Origin: Cylindrobasidium torrendii FP15055 ss-10
Lineage: Eukaryota > Basidiomycota > Agaricomycetes > Agaricales > Physalacriaceae
Assembly: GCA_000934385.1 (NCBI GenBank)
Contig: KN880891.1
Location: 1-12,176 of the forward strand
Reading direction: 5' to 3'
Length of the DNA stretch: 12,176 bases
Part shown: positions 1 through 8,717 of the stretch, in pieces
Layout: the number at the start of each line of letters is the position of its first letter
How positions within the stretch are numbered: the stretch's first letter is position 1
The notes under the pieces: generated by a model
The model's input: the letters and a program-made list of their open reading frames with translations, nothing else
What the model was told of the DNA's origin: nothing
Databases searched by the model: none
Translations under genes and position numbers: made by a program

Positions 1-545
1 CTCCAACCTCAAATTCCCACGGATTCCCTCCATTCCTTCGATGCGAACTATCGCCTGGATATATAGAATGAGATTATTGAGTCGGCCAAGGGCCTAGGCA
101 AGCGGATTCGGGCACTCGCCATCAAGGTGCGCAACCACGACCTCAAATTCCCCACCATCACTGTGACCTCAAATTCCCATAGATTCCTTCCGTTCCTTCG
201 ATGCGAACTAACGCTAGGACATATAGAATGAGATTATCGAGTTGGCCAAGGGTTCAGGCGAGTGGAACGGGGCACTCAACACATAGGTGTGTGGCCATGA
301 CCCGCATTTCCCCATCCTTCCTCTGACCTCAATTTCCCATAGAATCCCTTCGTTCCTTCAATGCGAACTATCATTAGGACATATAGAATGAGATTATTGA
401 GTTGGCCAACACCCTAGGCGAGTGGAACGGGGTGCCCGACGTTGAGGTGTGCAACCATAACCCTTGTTGCCCCACTGCAGTTCTGACCGCAATTTCACAT
501 GTATCCCCTCCGTTCCTTCAATGCACATAATCGTTATGATGATGA
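1..545 (-). repeat. 160-bp satellite array, left arm (about 3.4 units, runs off the left edge)
   Basis: A tandem repeat with an exact 160-bp period. The marker GGCCAAGGGC and its variants recur at 84, 244 and 404, and the block around CCTCAAATTCCC recurs at about 7, 167, 327 and, degenerate, 487. The units are the reverse complement of the array at 6500-8360, so this arm is inverted relative to that one. Similarity fades at about 545, only some 48 bp past the stop codon of the neighbouring minus-strand gene. The repeat phase at this inner edge differs from that of the other array. Short reading frames inside it are not conserved from unit to unit and are not genes. Confidence 0.93.
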
Positions 546-592
546 GTATACTACCAATCAGTTCAATTCGATATAAAAACAGTAGAACTCCA

Positions 593-3500
593 TTATTTCT
601 CGTAAAAACGTCCATACTTGCAAAGCCCATGCTCAACGTCAAACATGAGAATTGGACTCATCTGCGACCGCTCTCCAAGTGCCAGACCATCTCTCTCCAG
701 GTAGTTAAAGAGGGCCACAAATCCCTCCTTGATTTTCCCTGCTGGACATCCAAATCGCTTCAGTACTGCGGCGGCTCCCATGTCGAGCCATGCCACAACT
801 GAGCCAAGCTCTTCAATGGTTGGTTGCTTCATGACCCCAGCGTAAACCAAGTCCACGGCCAGCAAGTATGCACACAGCTTCCCAAATGTGGGGTAATCCC
901 GACTAGCAGCAACGCTTTTGATGAACGGAAAGAAGCCTATGTTCTGCTTGACTTTGAGGAGCAGCCTGGGACTGGCCTCCCAGAACTGTTTCGCATTCGA
1001 TGTTGTGCGTCCAGCCGTTCTACCGTATGCTGCTGGGTGACAGAAGTATCGCTCGGGCTTTGAACTTTGCTGAAGATATGCATTGAACGCGCTAAGATCC
1101 TCGAAACAGAACGAGTGTCCCGCTGCAAACAGCGCTGGCGTGTTGAAAAGAACACCGCGGAATAGTAGAGCGCTGAACATGCCGGAACGTGTCAGGATTT
1201 TTCCGGCAGAGAATGGTCCACTGGTTGAAGATAGTATTTGTCGACGAGAAGGGGCCAGTTCTCGGAATGGAAGATAATAGTCAAGGTCCTCCAGTGCTGC
1301 AGGAACCTTGGGAAGGTTGCTGGTATTGCCCAATAAAAGTTTCAAGGCCTCGCGCAAGAATGAAGCGAACATATGAAAGCCCGGCGGGATGGTGGTTGTG
1401 TCAATTGCAGTGCTGGTGGGTGCTGAGAAAGCTGGCATGGGTACGTCTTCGTGTGCGCGTGGAACGGTGGCAACAGCAACGTTGGGGAGTCTCTGGCCAG
1501 GAATAGCAATGCCAGAAAGTGACGGTGCCAATGTTAATGATGGAATGGGCGCTGCAAATGCTGGAGGTTTATCTGCACTCATATATGCAGCAAACGCTTC
1601 GGATAGGCGCACAAATGCAGATCGATGTTGAGTGTCAAGTGTGAGAGGATGACAAGCTAACGCAGATTCGAGCTTGCAGAAGTCGGACTCCCCAACGCCG
1701 CGTGAAGCCTTTCGGCCCGGTGGTAAAAGAAGAGATGGGTTCCGATATGCCTGCCAAACCTCTTCCAGAAGGAAAGCAGACTGCGAAAGTTTTGATTCGA
1801 TGAGACGTAGAAACCGTGCACGTGTCATGTCAAGCGCAGGAATTGAAAACCATGTGCAGACAACCTGGAGGGCAAGCGTAGGAAGAAGGTGGTCCAGTTG
1901 TTTTTGCTGCAGCTTCTTGCCTGGGTGAGAGATGCTTGCAATGACGGAGACATCTTGAGAAGGAAGATATGTTTGAGAGGCAATCTCGAGTGTTCCGGTG
2001 GGTGGACTGGCTGCAAGACAGAAGTTGCGGATTTGGCGAAGTAGAAGGTGGATCCAAGTGCTCTTGCTGGTAAGAACCTCCTTCACACAAAACAGAAGCC
2101 AGACGGCAAGGCAGTAATGTGTACGTAGAATGACAAATCGGAGAGCCATATCTTCTGCTTTGAGGATGTGCGTTTGATTTGACAGCGTTGAGAGGAGCGG
2201 CCATGCTTGAGCAGCCAGAATTGCCGTTGACTCCTTTTGAGGGCTATTTTCTATCTGTTTACTGGTCCTCCATAGTGCAACAATGCTCGAAGATAGTTGA
2301 GAGCGATTCCCGATAGCGGGCTTAGCTTGCTTGAAGATGAGCGTAGCAGTGTTCACCATTTCCGGGCTCAACGACCTCAGAAAGGGAATGTCTGTATGGT
2401 GTGAGTAGGATGCTGGGTACGGTTAAGAAGAGTATTTACCGACGGTTGGCCATGCTAGTTCAGTATTAGTTGCATCTTCATTGCTATTGCCATCCAAGTT
2501 GCACGGCGGTGTGGACAACGCCGATGAGACATCGGTCAAGAGCGATGAGTCCAGAGCGTCTTGGAGCAGATTACTACTTGAGCCAGGTTGGTCGTTGTCT
2601 AGTTAATCGCTTGAGATTCACATTCCAAAGTAATTCAACTGTCGCACCTATGATACTACCAAGTTCACTGTCGCTGTCTTCATATGCCGACATGTCTGAC
2701 AGGGATGACTCTGAACTGCTGGCTTCAGAGTCTTCTCCGTTGTTGGCGTATTGTATATCGCTGTCAACCTGGAAGCCGCACTCATCTTCACACCGATGAG
2801 CAACAGTCGGAATGTTCTGATCTTCAAGAGCTTGTGGTGTTACAATGAGTATGTGTCTACGTGCACTAGGAATTTGCTATCCGACCTGTTTTTCTGCGTA
2901 CAGCAATGCCAACATCTGAGGATTATGAGAGGAAGAACCAAGGCTATCATGATATCCGCGTACCAAGTCTGTGAGCAGAACAGTACTCATTGAACATTTC
3001 ATCTAGCCCCATGTCGAATCCTGGAATCCATTCCGGAGAGTAGCTCTTATCCTCCCATATGCAGAAGAACTGAAAGCAACGCTGTGAAGAATAGAGGCTT
3101 GATAAGAGAAACACTATCAGACGGCTGCAGACAGGGACTGACCTTTCGAACTCGATGTCCCACAATGCTTTTGACCAAATATACATCGTCTTTTGGTCGG
3201 CGATGGGGCCGTTTTGAAGAGGAAGAGTGCGTGGGAAAGGAGTCTTGGGTTGTTGCAGTTCTACTCCGCTTTGTTGCGTGAGAGCTTCCAACTGATAAAG
3301 ACGTTAGATGGTAAAGTCAAACAGAAAAAACATACCATCGTCAACTGTTGCCTTGGTAGCCTTGCGCTTAGTCCCACGCTCAGCACGTTTAATGAGCGCT
3401 TGCGATGTTTTATCGGTGAGTAAAGTTGCATGTTTTGGGTTTCGCAGCGCCTCGCGGATGGGCCCTAGCCAGTATATCAGCGAGCGGTATGTATAAAATA

Positions 3501-5951
3501 GGGCAGCTTACCAGTCTCAACGTTAGCGCCTTGCTTTGTCTTAACTTTGCGTGTATGTGTGCTTGCGGATCTGGGAGGTAGCGCCTTGCGAACCACATTT
3601 TTTGGACGGCCTCGTAGCTCTATAACAACTTTAGTAACATCAAGGAATAGGTCATTGGGAGAGACACACCTGCTACCGTAGATTGGTTTGCATTGGAATG
3701 TGCCACAGTGGATGGCTCATCTGTTGCATCCCCCGTCGGCGGAGGATTAATGAGGTCTTTGTGCAGGTGATAACGTGTGACTATGAATCGGGCATTCGAT
3801 GCACACAGAAGCTGATATGCTCGTTTAGCTTTTTGGCGGGGATTGAGAGAGTCGTAGTCTGCCATTTGGTCAGCTCGTAACATGTGCATGGTAGCACACC
3901 ACATACCGGCGTAGATTTCGGGTTCAATCCAAGGTTGACCGTCTGGGGCAAGGACCCACGGAGATGGTACAAGATTGCCAAGCTTAAAAGCACTAGAAAA
4001 CGAGGCAAAATTGGACTGAAGAGAATTTGCCAAAGGTAGTTGCCGGAAAACATTCTGACAGTTCAGGTAAAGCGAGCGCGCCATAAAATTAACTTGGCTT
4101 TGGGGCTCCATGAGGATGTGACCTTCCGAAGCAAAGTTCAGCTCAGGCGTGTACCAGTATGGCCCTTGATGTCTGATGGAAGTGAGCGCAGTATATGGAA
4201 GAGAAATAATAGCAACATACACTGGATCAGTGCGCCCAAGGTCACGGCCTACGAACGGCACATCATCCTGTCCGTTGTTCTCACAGACAGCATTGACCCC
4301 GTCTTCACCCTCAATGTCATCGTCGACGGTATATGTTGAAGGACTTGTGTAATGTGAGTGAAGTAGAATGATGGAGGAAATAAACAATTAGTACTGACGT
4401 TGCGTTGACATCGCGCATATTTGCAGTGACTTGAAATGGGCTGTGATCCTGGTTGGCTGCTACATTGAACGTCGTCCCACCATCCAGAACTGCGCGCTGA
4501 GGATACAAAATGAAGACCCAGCGGTACGCCCAAGGCGGAATATCCTTCTCATCGACAAGAGCAGGCGGCGCTAGAGGTGGAGTCCCACCATGCCATCGCA
4601 ACCCCGAGAACCCAACGATAATGCATCCTTCTAACTCAACATATACACCCAATTCAACAAGGTGAAACCGTCCACCCTCGTATCCTGGCGGCAAATCGTT
4701 GTTGGAAATCATTGTTGACATTGCGGAAAGTGCATCGCCGCCATCCTTATGCTTCAGTCCAAATGTCTTGAGCTCGGACATAACACCCTCTGTATGTTAA
4801 GTTAGAGAATGCTCTCCTTGACATAACACGGGGCCAAGCGTACCAGAACTATGAAGATGAGGCGTAGCCAAATTCATTTGACCACCGGTGTATATACAAT
4901 TGCGGTCGCAGCCAATACGGGGTGTGTTGAAGAGCTCTGCAGCATCGTCGAGAACTTTGTATTCTTCAGGTTGACGAGACCGATATGCGTCCACCGCAAT
5001 GGGGGTCAGTGTCTGCTAATATGTCAATCATGATAAATCGCAGAGAGACAATGGTCGCAACGCACTTCAATTGCTTTGTGACACCAATGAATGTGCTTAT
5101 CATCCGTCGTCTGGCCATCCAAGCTATCGCCCTCGTACATCTTTGTACCCGCTGATGGAGTGCACATATTGCGTTGACGTTGGTGACTGATAGCAATTTG
5201 GTAGCAGCGGGTACCATGTACTGCGTGCGCCCGCTTTGAGTCTTCAAATTGAACGTGTGTCCGGGAGCGCTTATTTTTGGGACCAAGAGCGCCATCGCGG
5301 AGATTGTCTAGCTGAGCCTTCATAGCCGTCCAATTATTGGCGCCGTGTTCAGTGCTAATGCTGTGAGTTAGAAAGCCGATGAGTATTGAAGCACAAAATG
5401 GACGTACGATATGGTGACATATACCTGTAGAACATCGTCCTTTGGGTCTGCAGTTCCTGAGGCCGTGTCCCGCGCCCAGATCATATCGCCCGGTTTGACG
5501 CCATATAGTCCTTTCATCGGGTCAGGAATGTCTTGCGTATAATGGGAAAGAACACACCTTTCCCAACCATGGTGCGATTTGGGCCTTTGGGTATGCCCGC
5601 AGCATTTGATTTGGCAAATGCGTTGAAAGCTTCAACAAAAGTGGTGTCTTGCGAGTTCCAGGCATAGATAAAGTCGCGTCCTTTGCTTTGAAGGTGTGCT
5701 GGGCGTCTGGGATGATTGGAGAATAGATACAGTGGTGGGAGCCGGCGGTCTCGATGTTTTGTAGCCGCTGTCACGTATGGAATGGCGCCGTGACGACAGG
5801 GCTCAGGGAGTTCGGGGAATGTCCAGTTGGTATCCGACGGTTTCTTTGTCCGGCTGTGTTGTGCTTTTGCCTTCTGAGCGCGGCCAAAACGTCCTGCAAA
5901 GTCCTTGGACAGACGATGGGGAAAGGAGGCAACAGTGGCAGGGGATGGCAT
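593..5951 (-). CDS. TET/JBP-type dioxygenase with AT-hook and chromodomain (14 exons, about 1,567 aa)
   Basis: Proposed exons, 5' to 3' on the minus strand: 5951-5558, 5510-5408, 5360-5066, 5015-4844, 4789-4399, 4343-3670, 3619-3512, 3464-3336, 3291-3143, 3081-2964, 2915-2886, 2830-2648, 2598-2440, 2391-593. All introns are 44-61 bp, begin GT, end AG and keep the reading phase, giving 4,704 coding bases without an internal stop. The dioxygenase core has an HxD at H335/D337, a distal histidine in LRWHGGTPP (H388) and an arginine in WAYRW (R411), as in fungal TET/JBP proteins, which oxidise 5-methylcytosine using 2-oxoglutarate, Fe(II) and O2. An AT-hook (RGRPK, 679-683), a chromodomain (about 791-843) and an acidic Ser/Asp/Glu stretch (about 870-915) follow. 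Residues 976-1567 are one long exon of unrecognised, mostly helical sequence: two blocks joined by a Pro/Ala-rich linker near 1241-1305. The start at 5951 is the first ATG of the open frame; an upstream exon is possible because a GTAAGC...CAG pair lies just before it. Fungal TET/JBP genes are known to be multiplied together with KDZ transposons, but no KDZ transposase was found here. Substrate and activity are inferred from motifs. Confidence 0.82.
2831..2963 (-). other. Two introns around a proposed 30-nt micro-exon
   Basis: The model places introns at 2916-2963 (48 bp) and 2831-2885 (55 bp) around a 30-nt exon at 2886-2915. Because 30 is a multiple of three, skipping the exon, that is one 133-bp intron from 2963 to 2831, would also keep the reading frame. 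The second intron has a weak donor (GTCGGA). The surrounding gene does not depend on which form is right; the protein changes by 10 residues. Confidence 0.5.
2968..3187 (-). other. Chromodomain spanning exons 9 and 10 of the dioxygenase gene
   Basis: Joining exons 9 and 10 across a 61-bp intron (3082-3142) gives residues 791-843. These match the chromodomain pattern: the opening strand VYLVKSIVGHRV, then FQFFCIWED in the position of the usual YLVKWKGY strand, a WIPGF strand, and a final helix ending EYCSAHR. Candidate aromatic-cage residues for a methyl-lysine are Y793, W814 and perhaps Y819. The domain appears only if the preceding intron ends at the CAG at 3292; ending it at the AAG downstream gives a different frame with no recognisable domain. 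That favours the CAG model. Confidence 0.72.
3600..3614 (-). other. AT-hook (RGRPK) in the dioxygenase protein
   Basis: Exon 7 opens with ELRGRPKNVVRKALPPR. The core RGRP flanked by basic residues is the classical AT-hook that lies in the minor groove of AT-rich DNA. More basic clusters follow (RKVKTK, then KRAERGTKRKATK in exon 8) and could serve for DNA contact or nuclear import. The motif is short and could occur by chance, but its place between a dioxygenase domain and a chromodomain makes a real role likely. Confidence 0.7.
4399..4789 (-). other. TET/JBP dioxygenase catalytic core (exon 5)
   Basis: This single exon encodes residues 322-452 and holds all the recognisable active-site residues. 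The iron ligands would be H335 and D337 (KHKDGGDAL) and H388 (RWHGGTPP); R411 (PWAYRW) would bind 2-oxoglutarate. Between them lie the strand-rich segments PPGYEGGRFHL and ELGVYVELEG, the usual double-stranded beta-helix layout of this fungal family. No ligand is missing, so the domain looks catalytically competent. Residues from about 265 to 321, in exons 3 and 4, probably complete the fold, but no motif was recognised there. Confidence 0.85.
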
Positions 5952-6500
5952 GATAGATAGCGACAAGAGACTGCGATCAAAGCTGCTTACAAATATCTTG
6001 TCCCAGAAATCGAAAGTCGGGCACTTTCTTTGTCATCACAGTGGCGCAGACTGATGGCAAGCGCACAGAGGCTCATAGGTGCAACACCACTGAAGTAGGA
6101 GATATGAATGCACGTGGAATGTGTTCTTTCATAACTACATGGGGCATACTGCAGAAAGAAGCATGTGCGTGCGTTCTGGGCCCTACCTGGGGAAAGTACA
6201 TTAATTGGCGCAGAGAGCAAATGAAGGCCAGCGCATGTCAAGGAGAGAATAGCCCTCCAGGGAAGTAGTACTGAATTTCAAACATTCTCATTGCAGCACA
6301 CAGTTACAAGAATCAATAGTAGTTTTGGATATAACATGCACACAGTCTGCATATTCAACGCTATACCGTTATGTCAAACAACTCATTGCCCTTCTCTTGT
6401 TGCAACACCGACTAGATTACAGTGTGCTGTTTGTTGTATTAATTGTGTAAATGCAAAGAATGAGAGTAGTCTGTCAATGATTGAGCCTGGCCAAGCAAAA
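5952..6500. other. Non-coding spacer upstream of the dioxygenase gene
   Basis: About 550 bp between the proposed start codon and the right-hand satellite array. It should hold the promoter and 5' leader, but no clear TATA or CCAAT element was recognised. A GTAAGC...CAG pair at about 5970-5990 could be a small intron in a 5' leader or join an upstream exon. The open frames here on either strand show no conserved-looking protein. Confidence 0.5.
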
Positions 6501-8360
6501 ATGGGAAGAGAGGTCATGGCCACGCACCTCAACGTCAAGCGCCGCGTTCCACTTGCCTGAGCCCTTGGCCGAGTCGATAATAGCATTCTGTATGTCCTAA
6601 TGATAGTTTGCATCGAAAGAACGGAAGGAATCCTTGGGAATGTGAGGTCGGAGTGATGGTGGGGAATTGGAGGTTATGGTTACACACCTCCGCATTGAGT
6701 GCCTCGTTCCGCTCGCCTAGGGCCTTGGCCGACTTGATAGTAGCGTTGTATAGATCCTAGGGATAGTTCGCATTGAAAGAACGGATGGAATTTATGCCAA
6801 ATTGAGGTTGGAGTGATGGTAGGGAAATGGGAGTCCTGGTCATGCACCTCGATGTCGAGTACTCCGTTCCGCTTGCCTAGGGCCTTGGCCGACTCGATAA
6901 TGTCATTCTGTACATCCAGGCGATAGTTCGCATCGAAGGAACGGAGGGAATCCGTGGGGATTTGAGGTCAGAGGAAGGATGGGGAATTGGAGGTCATGGT
7001 CGCGCACCTCGATGTCAAGTGCCCCGTTCCGCTCGCCAAGGGCCTTGGCCGACTCAATAACGTCATTCTATATGTCCTAGTGATAGTGCGAATCGAAGAA
7101 ACGAAGGGATTCTGTGGGAATTTGAGGTCAGAGGAAGGATGGGGAAATAAAGGTCAGGACCACACACCTCAACGTCGAGTGCCGCGTCCCGCTTGCCTAG
7201 GGCCTTGGCCGACTCGATAATGTCATTCTGTATGTCCTAGTGATAGTGCGAATCGAAGAAACGAAGGGATTTCGTGGGAATTTGAGGTCAGAGGAAGGAT
7301 GGGGAATTGGAGGTCATGGTCGCGCACCTCGATGTCAAGTGCCCCGTTCTGCTCGCCTAGGGCCTTGGCCGACTCAATATTCGCCTTCTATACATACTAG
7401 AGATAGTTCGCATCGAAGGAACCGACGGAATCTGTGGGAATTTGAGGTCAGAGTGGTGGTGGGGAAATAGAGGTCAGGACCACACACCTCAACGTCGAGT
7501 GCCGTGTTCCGCTCGCCTGGGGCCTTGGTCGATTCCACAATAGTGTTCTGTACATCCAAGCGATAGGGCGAATCGAAGAAATGAAGGGAATCCATGGGGA
7601 TTTGAGGTCAGAATGGCAATGGGGAAATGGGGGCCATGGTTGTGCACCTCAACATCGAGTGCCGTGTTCCGCTCGCCTAGGGCCTTGGCCGACTCGATAG
7701 TCGTGTTCTATACATCCCAGTGATAGTTCGCATTGAAAGAACGGACGAAATTTGTGGGAATTTGAGGTCAGAACGGCGATAGGGAAATGGGGGTCATGGT
7801 TGCGCACCTGGAAGTCGAGTGCCCCGTTCCGCTTGCCAGGGGCCTTGGCCGACTCGATGATAGCATTCTTCACATCCTAGCAATAGTCCGAATCGAAGAA
7901 ACGAAGGGAATCCGTGGGGATTTGAGGTCGGAGTGATGGTGGGGAATTGGAGATTATAGCTACACACCTCGACGTTGAGTGCCCCGTTCCGCTTGCCTAG
8001 GCCCTTGTCCGACTCGATAGTCGCATTCTATACATCCTAGAGATAGTTCGCATTGAAAGAACAGATGGAATCTGTGGGAATTTGAGGTCAGAACAGCAAT
8101 GGGAAACTTGGGGTCAAGGTCACACACCTCAAAGTCGAGGGCCCCGTTCTGCTTGCCTATGCCCTTGGCCGACTCGATAGTCGCATTCTATACATCCTAG
8201 TGATAGTTCGCATTGAAGGAACGGAGGGAATCTATTGGTAAATGGAGGTTGGAGCAGTAGTGGGGAATTTGGGGTCATGGCCACTCACCTTGACATCAAG
8301 TGTCCTGTTCTGCTTGCCTAGCACCTTGGCCAACTCAATAGTTGCGTTGTATTGTGTTGT
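6500..8360 (+). repeat. 160-bp satellite array, right arm (about 11.6 units)
   Basis: The marker GGGCCTTGGCC or a variant falls at 6561, 6721, 6881, 7041, 7201, 7361, 7521, 7681, 7841, 8001, 8161 and 8322: a period of exactly 160 bp with a single 1-bp shift near the outer end. Units share the blocks GTTCCGCTCGCCTAGGGCC, GATAGTTCGCATCGAA and GGGAATTTGAGGTC. They differ by many substitutions, often C/T or G/A at CpG sites, but almost never by length. The array begins near GGGAAGAGAGGTC at about 6502 and decays after about 8345. It is the inverted counterpart of the array at 1-545. Confidence 0.95.
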
Positions 8361-8717
8361 ATAAGAGCAAAGCATGTCTGCTGCTAATGGTGGGAAGAAA
8401 CCTACATCAACACATCAATCCATCAGTTCAAGTTTGCCTTACATAAGATGCCATTTTGGGTTGATCAGATTTATTCAATCAACGTTTCCTGCAACTTGCT
8501 AGAGGCATTGTAGGATTGTCATATTGGGGTGTAAAATTCCTATTAATGCTGTTATAGCATGGAAAATGGTCAGTATGGTGTAGAAAGTTCTCAATCAGCC
8601 AGTACCCCTCAGCACGCTGCACTGTACGGCGGCGAATTGATACTATGTTTTTTTGCTTTTGGCATACTGCTATGTATGTCTTGTAATGCATATTTACACA
8701 CACACAGAGTAGTACCA
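8361..8717. other. Non-coding spacer between satellite array and integrase gene
   Basis: AT-rich sequence with a short (AC)n run at 8696-8706 and no open frame that looks real. It would hold the 3' end of the integrase transcript. No terminal inverted repeat matching the sequence upstream of the integrase was found by eye. Confidence 0.55.

Noticed and set aside
1..545. CRISPR-like regular repeats
   Set aside because: The units are long, diverged along their whole length and have no unique spacers; this is ordinary satellite DNA in a eukaryotic setting.
464..1928. Several plus-strand open frames over the 3' part of the dioxygenase gene
   Set aside because: They lie opposite the long minus-strand last exon, overlap one another and show no domain; best explained as antisense shadows.
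3275..3335. Alternative acceptor (AAG) for the intron before the chromodomain exon
   Set aside because: It keeps a frame open to the same region but yields a protein with no recognisable domain, whereas the CAG at 3292 restores a chromodomain that continues into the next exon.
593..6500. A KDZ transposase accompanying the TET/JBP gene
   Set aside because: No KDZ-type catalytic motifs were recognised in the window; the only transposase is the IS3-like integrase at 8718-10751.
6987..7873. Open frames inside the satellite array on both strands
   Set aside because: They consist wholly of 160-bp repeat; the period is not a multiple of three, so the frame shifts each unit, and the peptides match no family.
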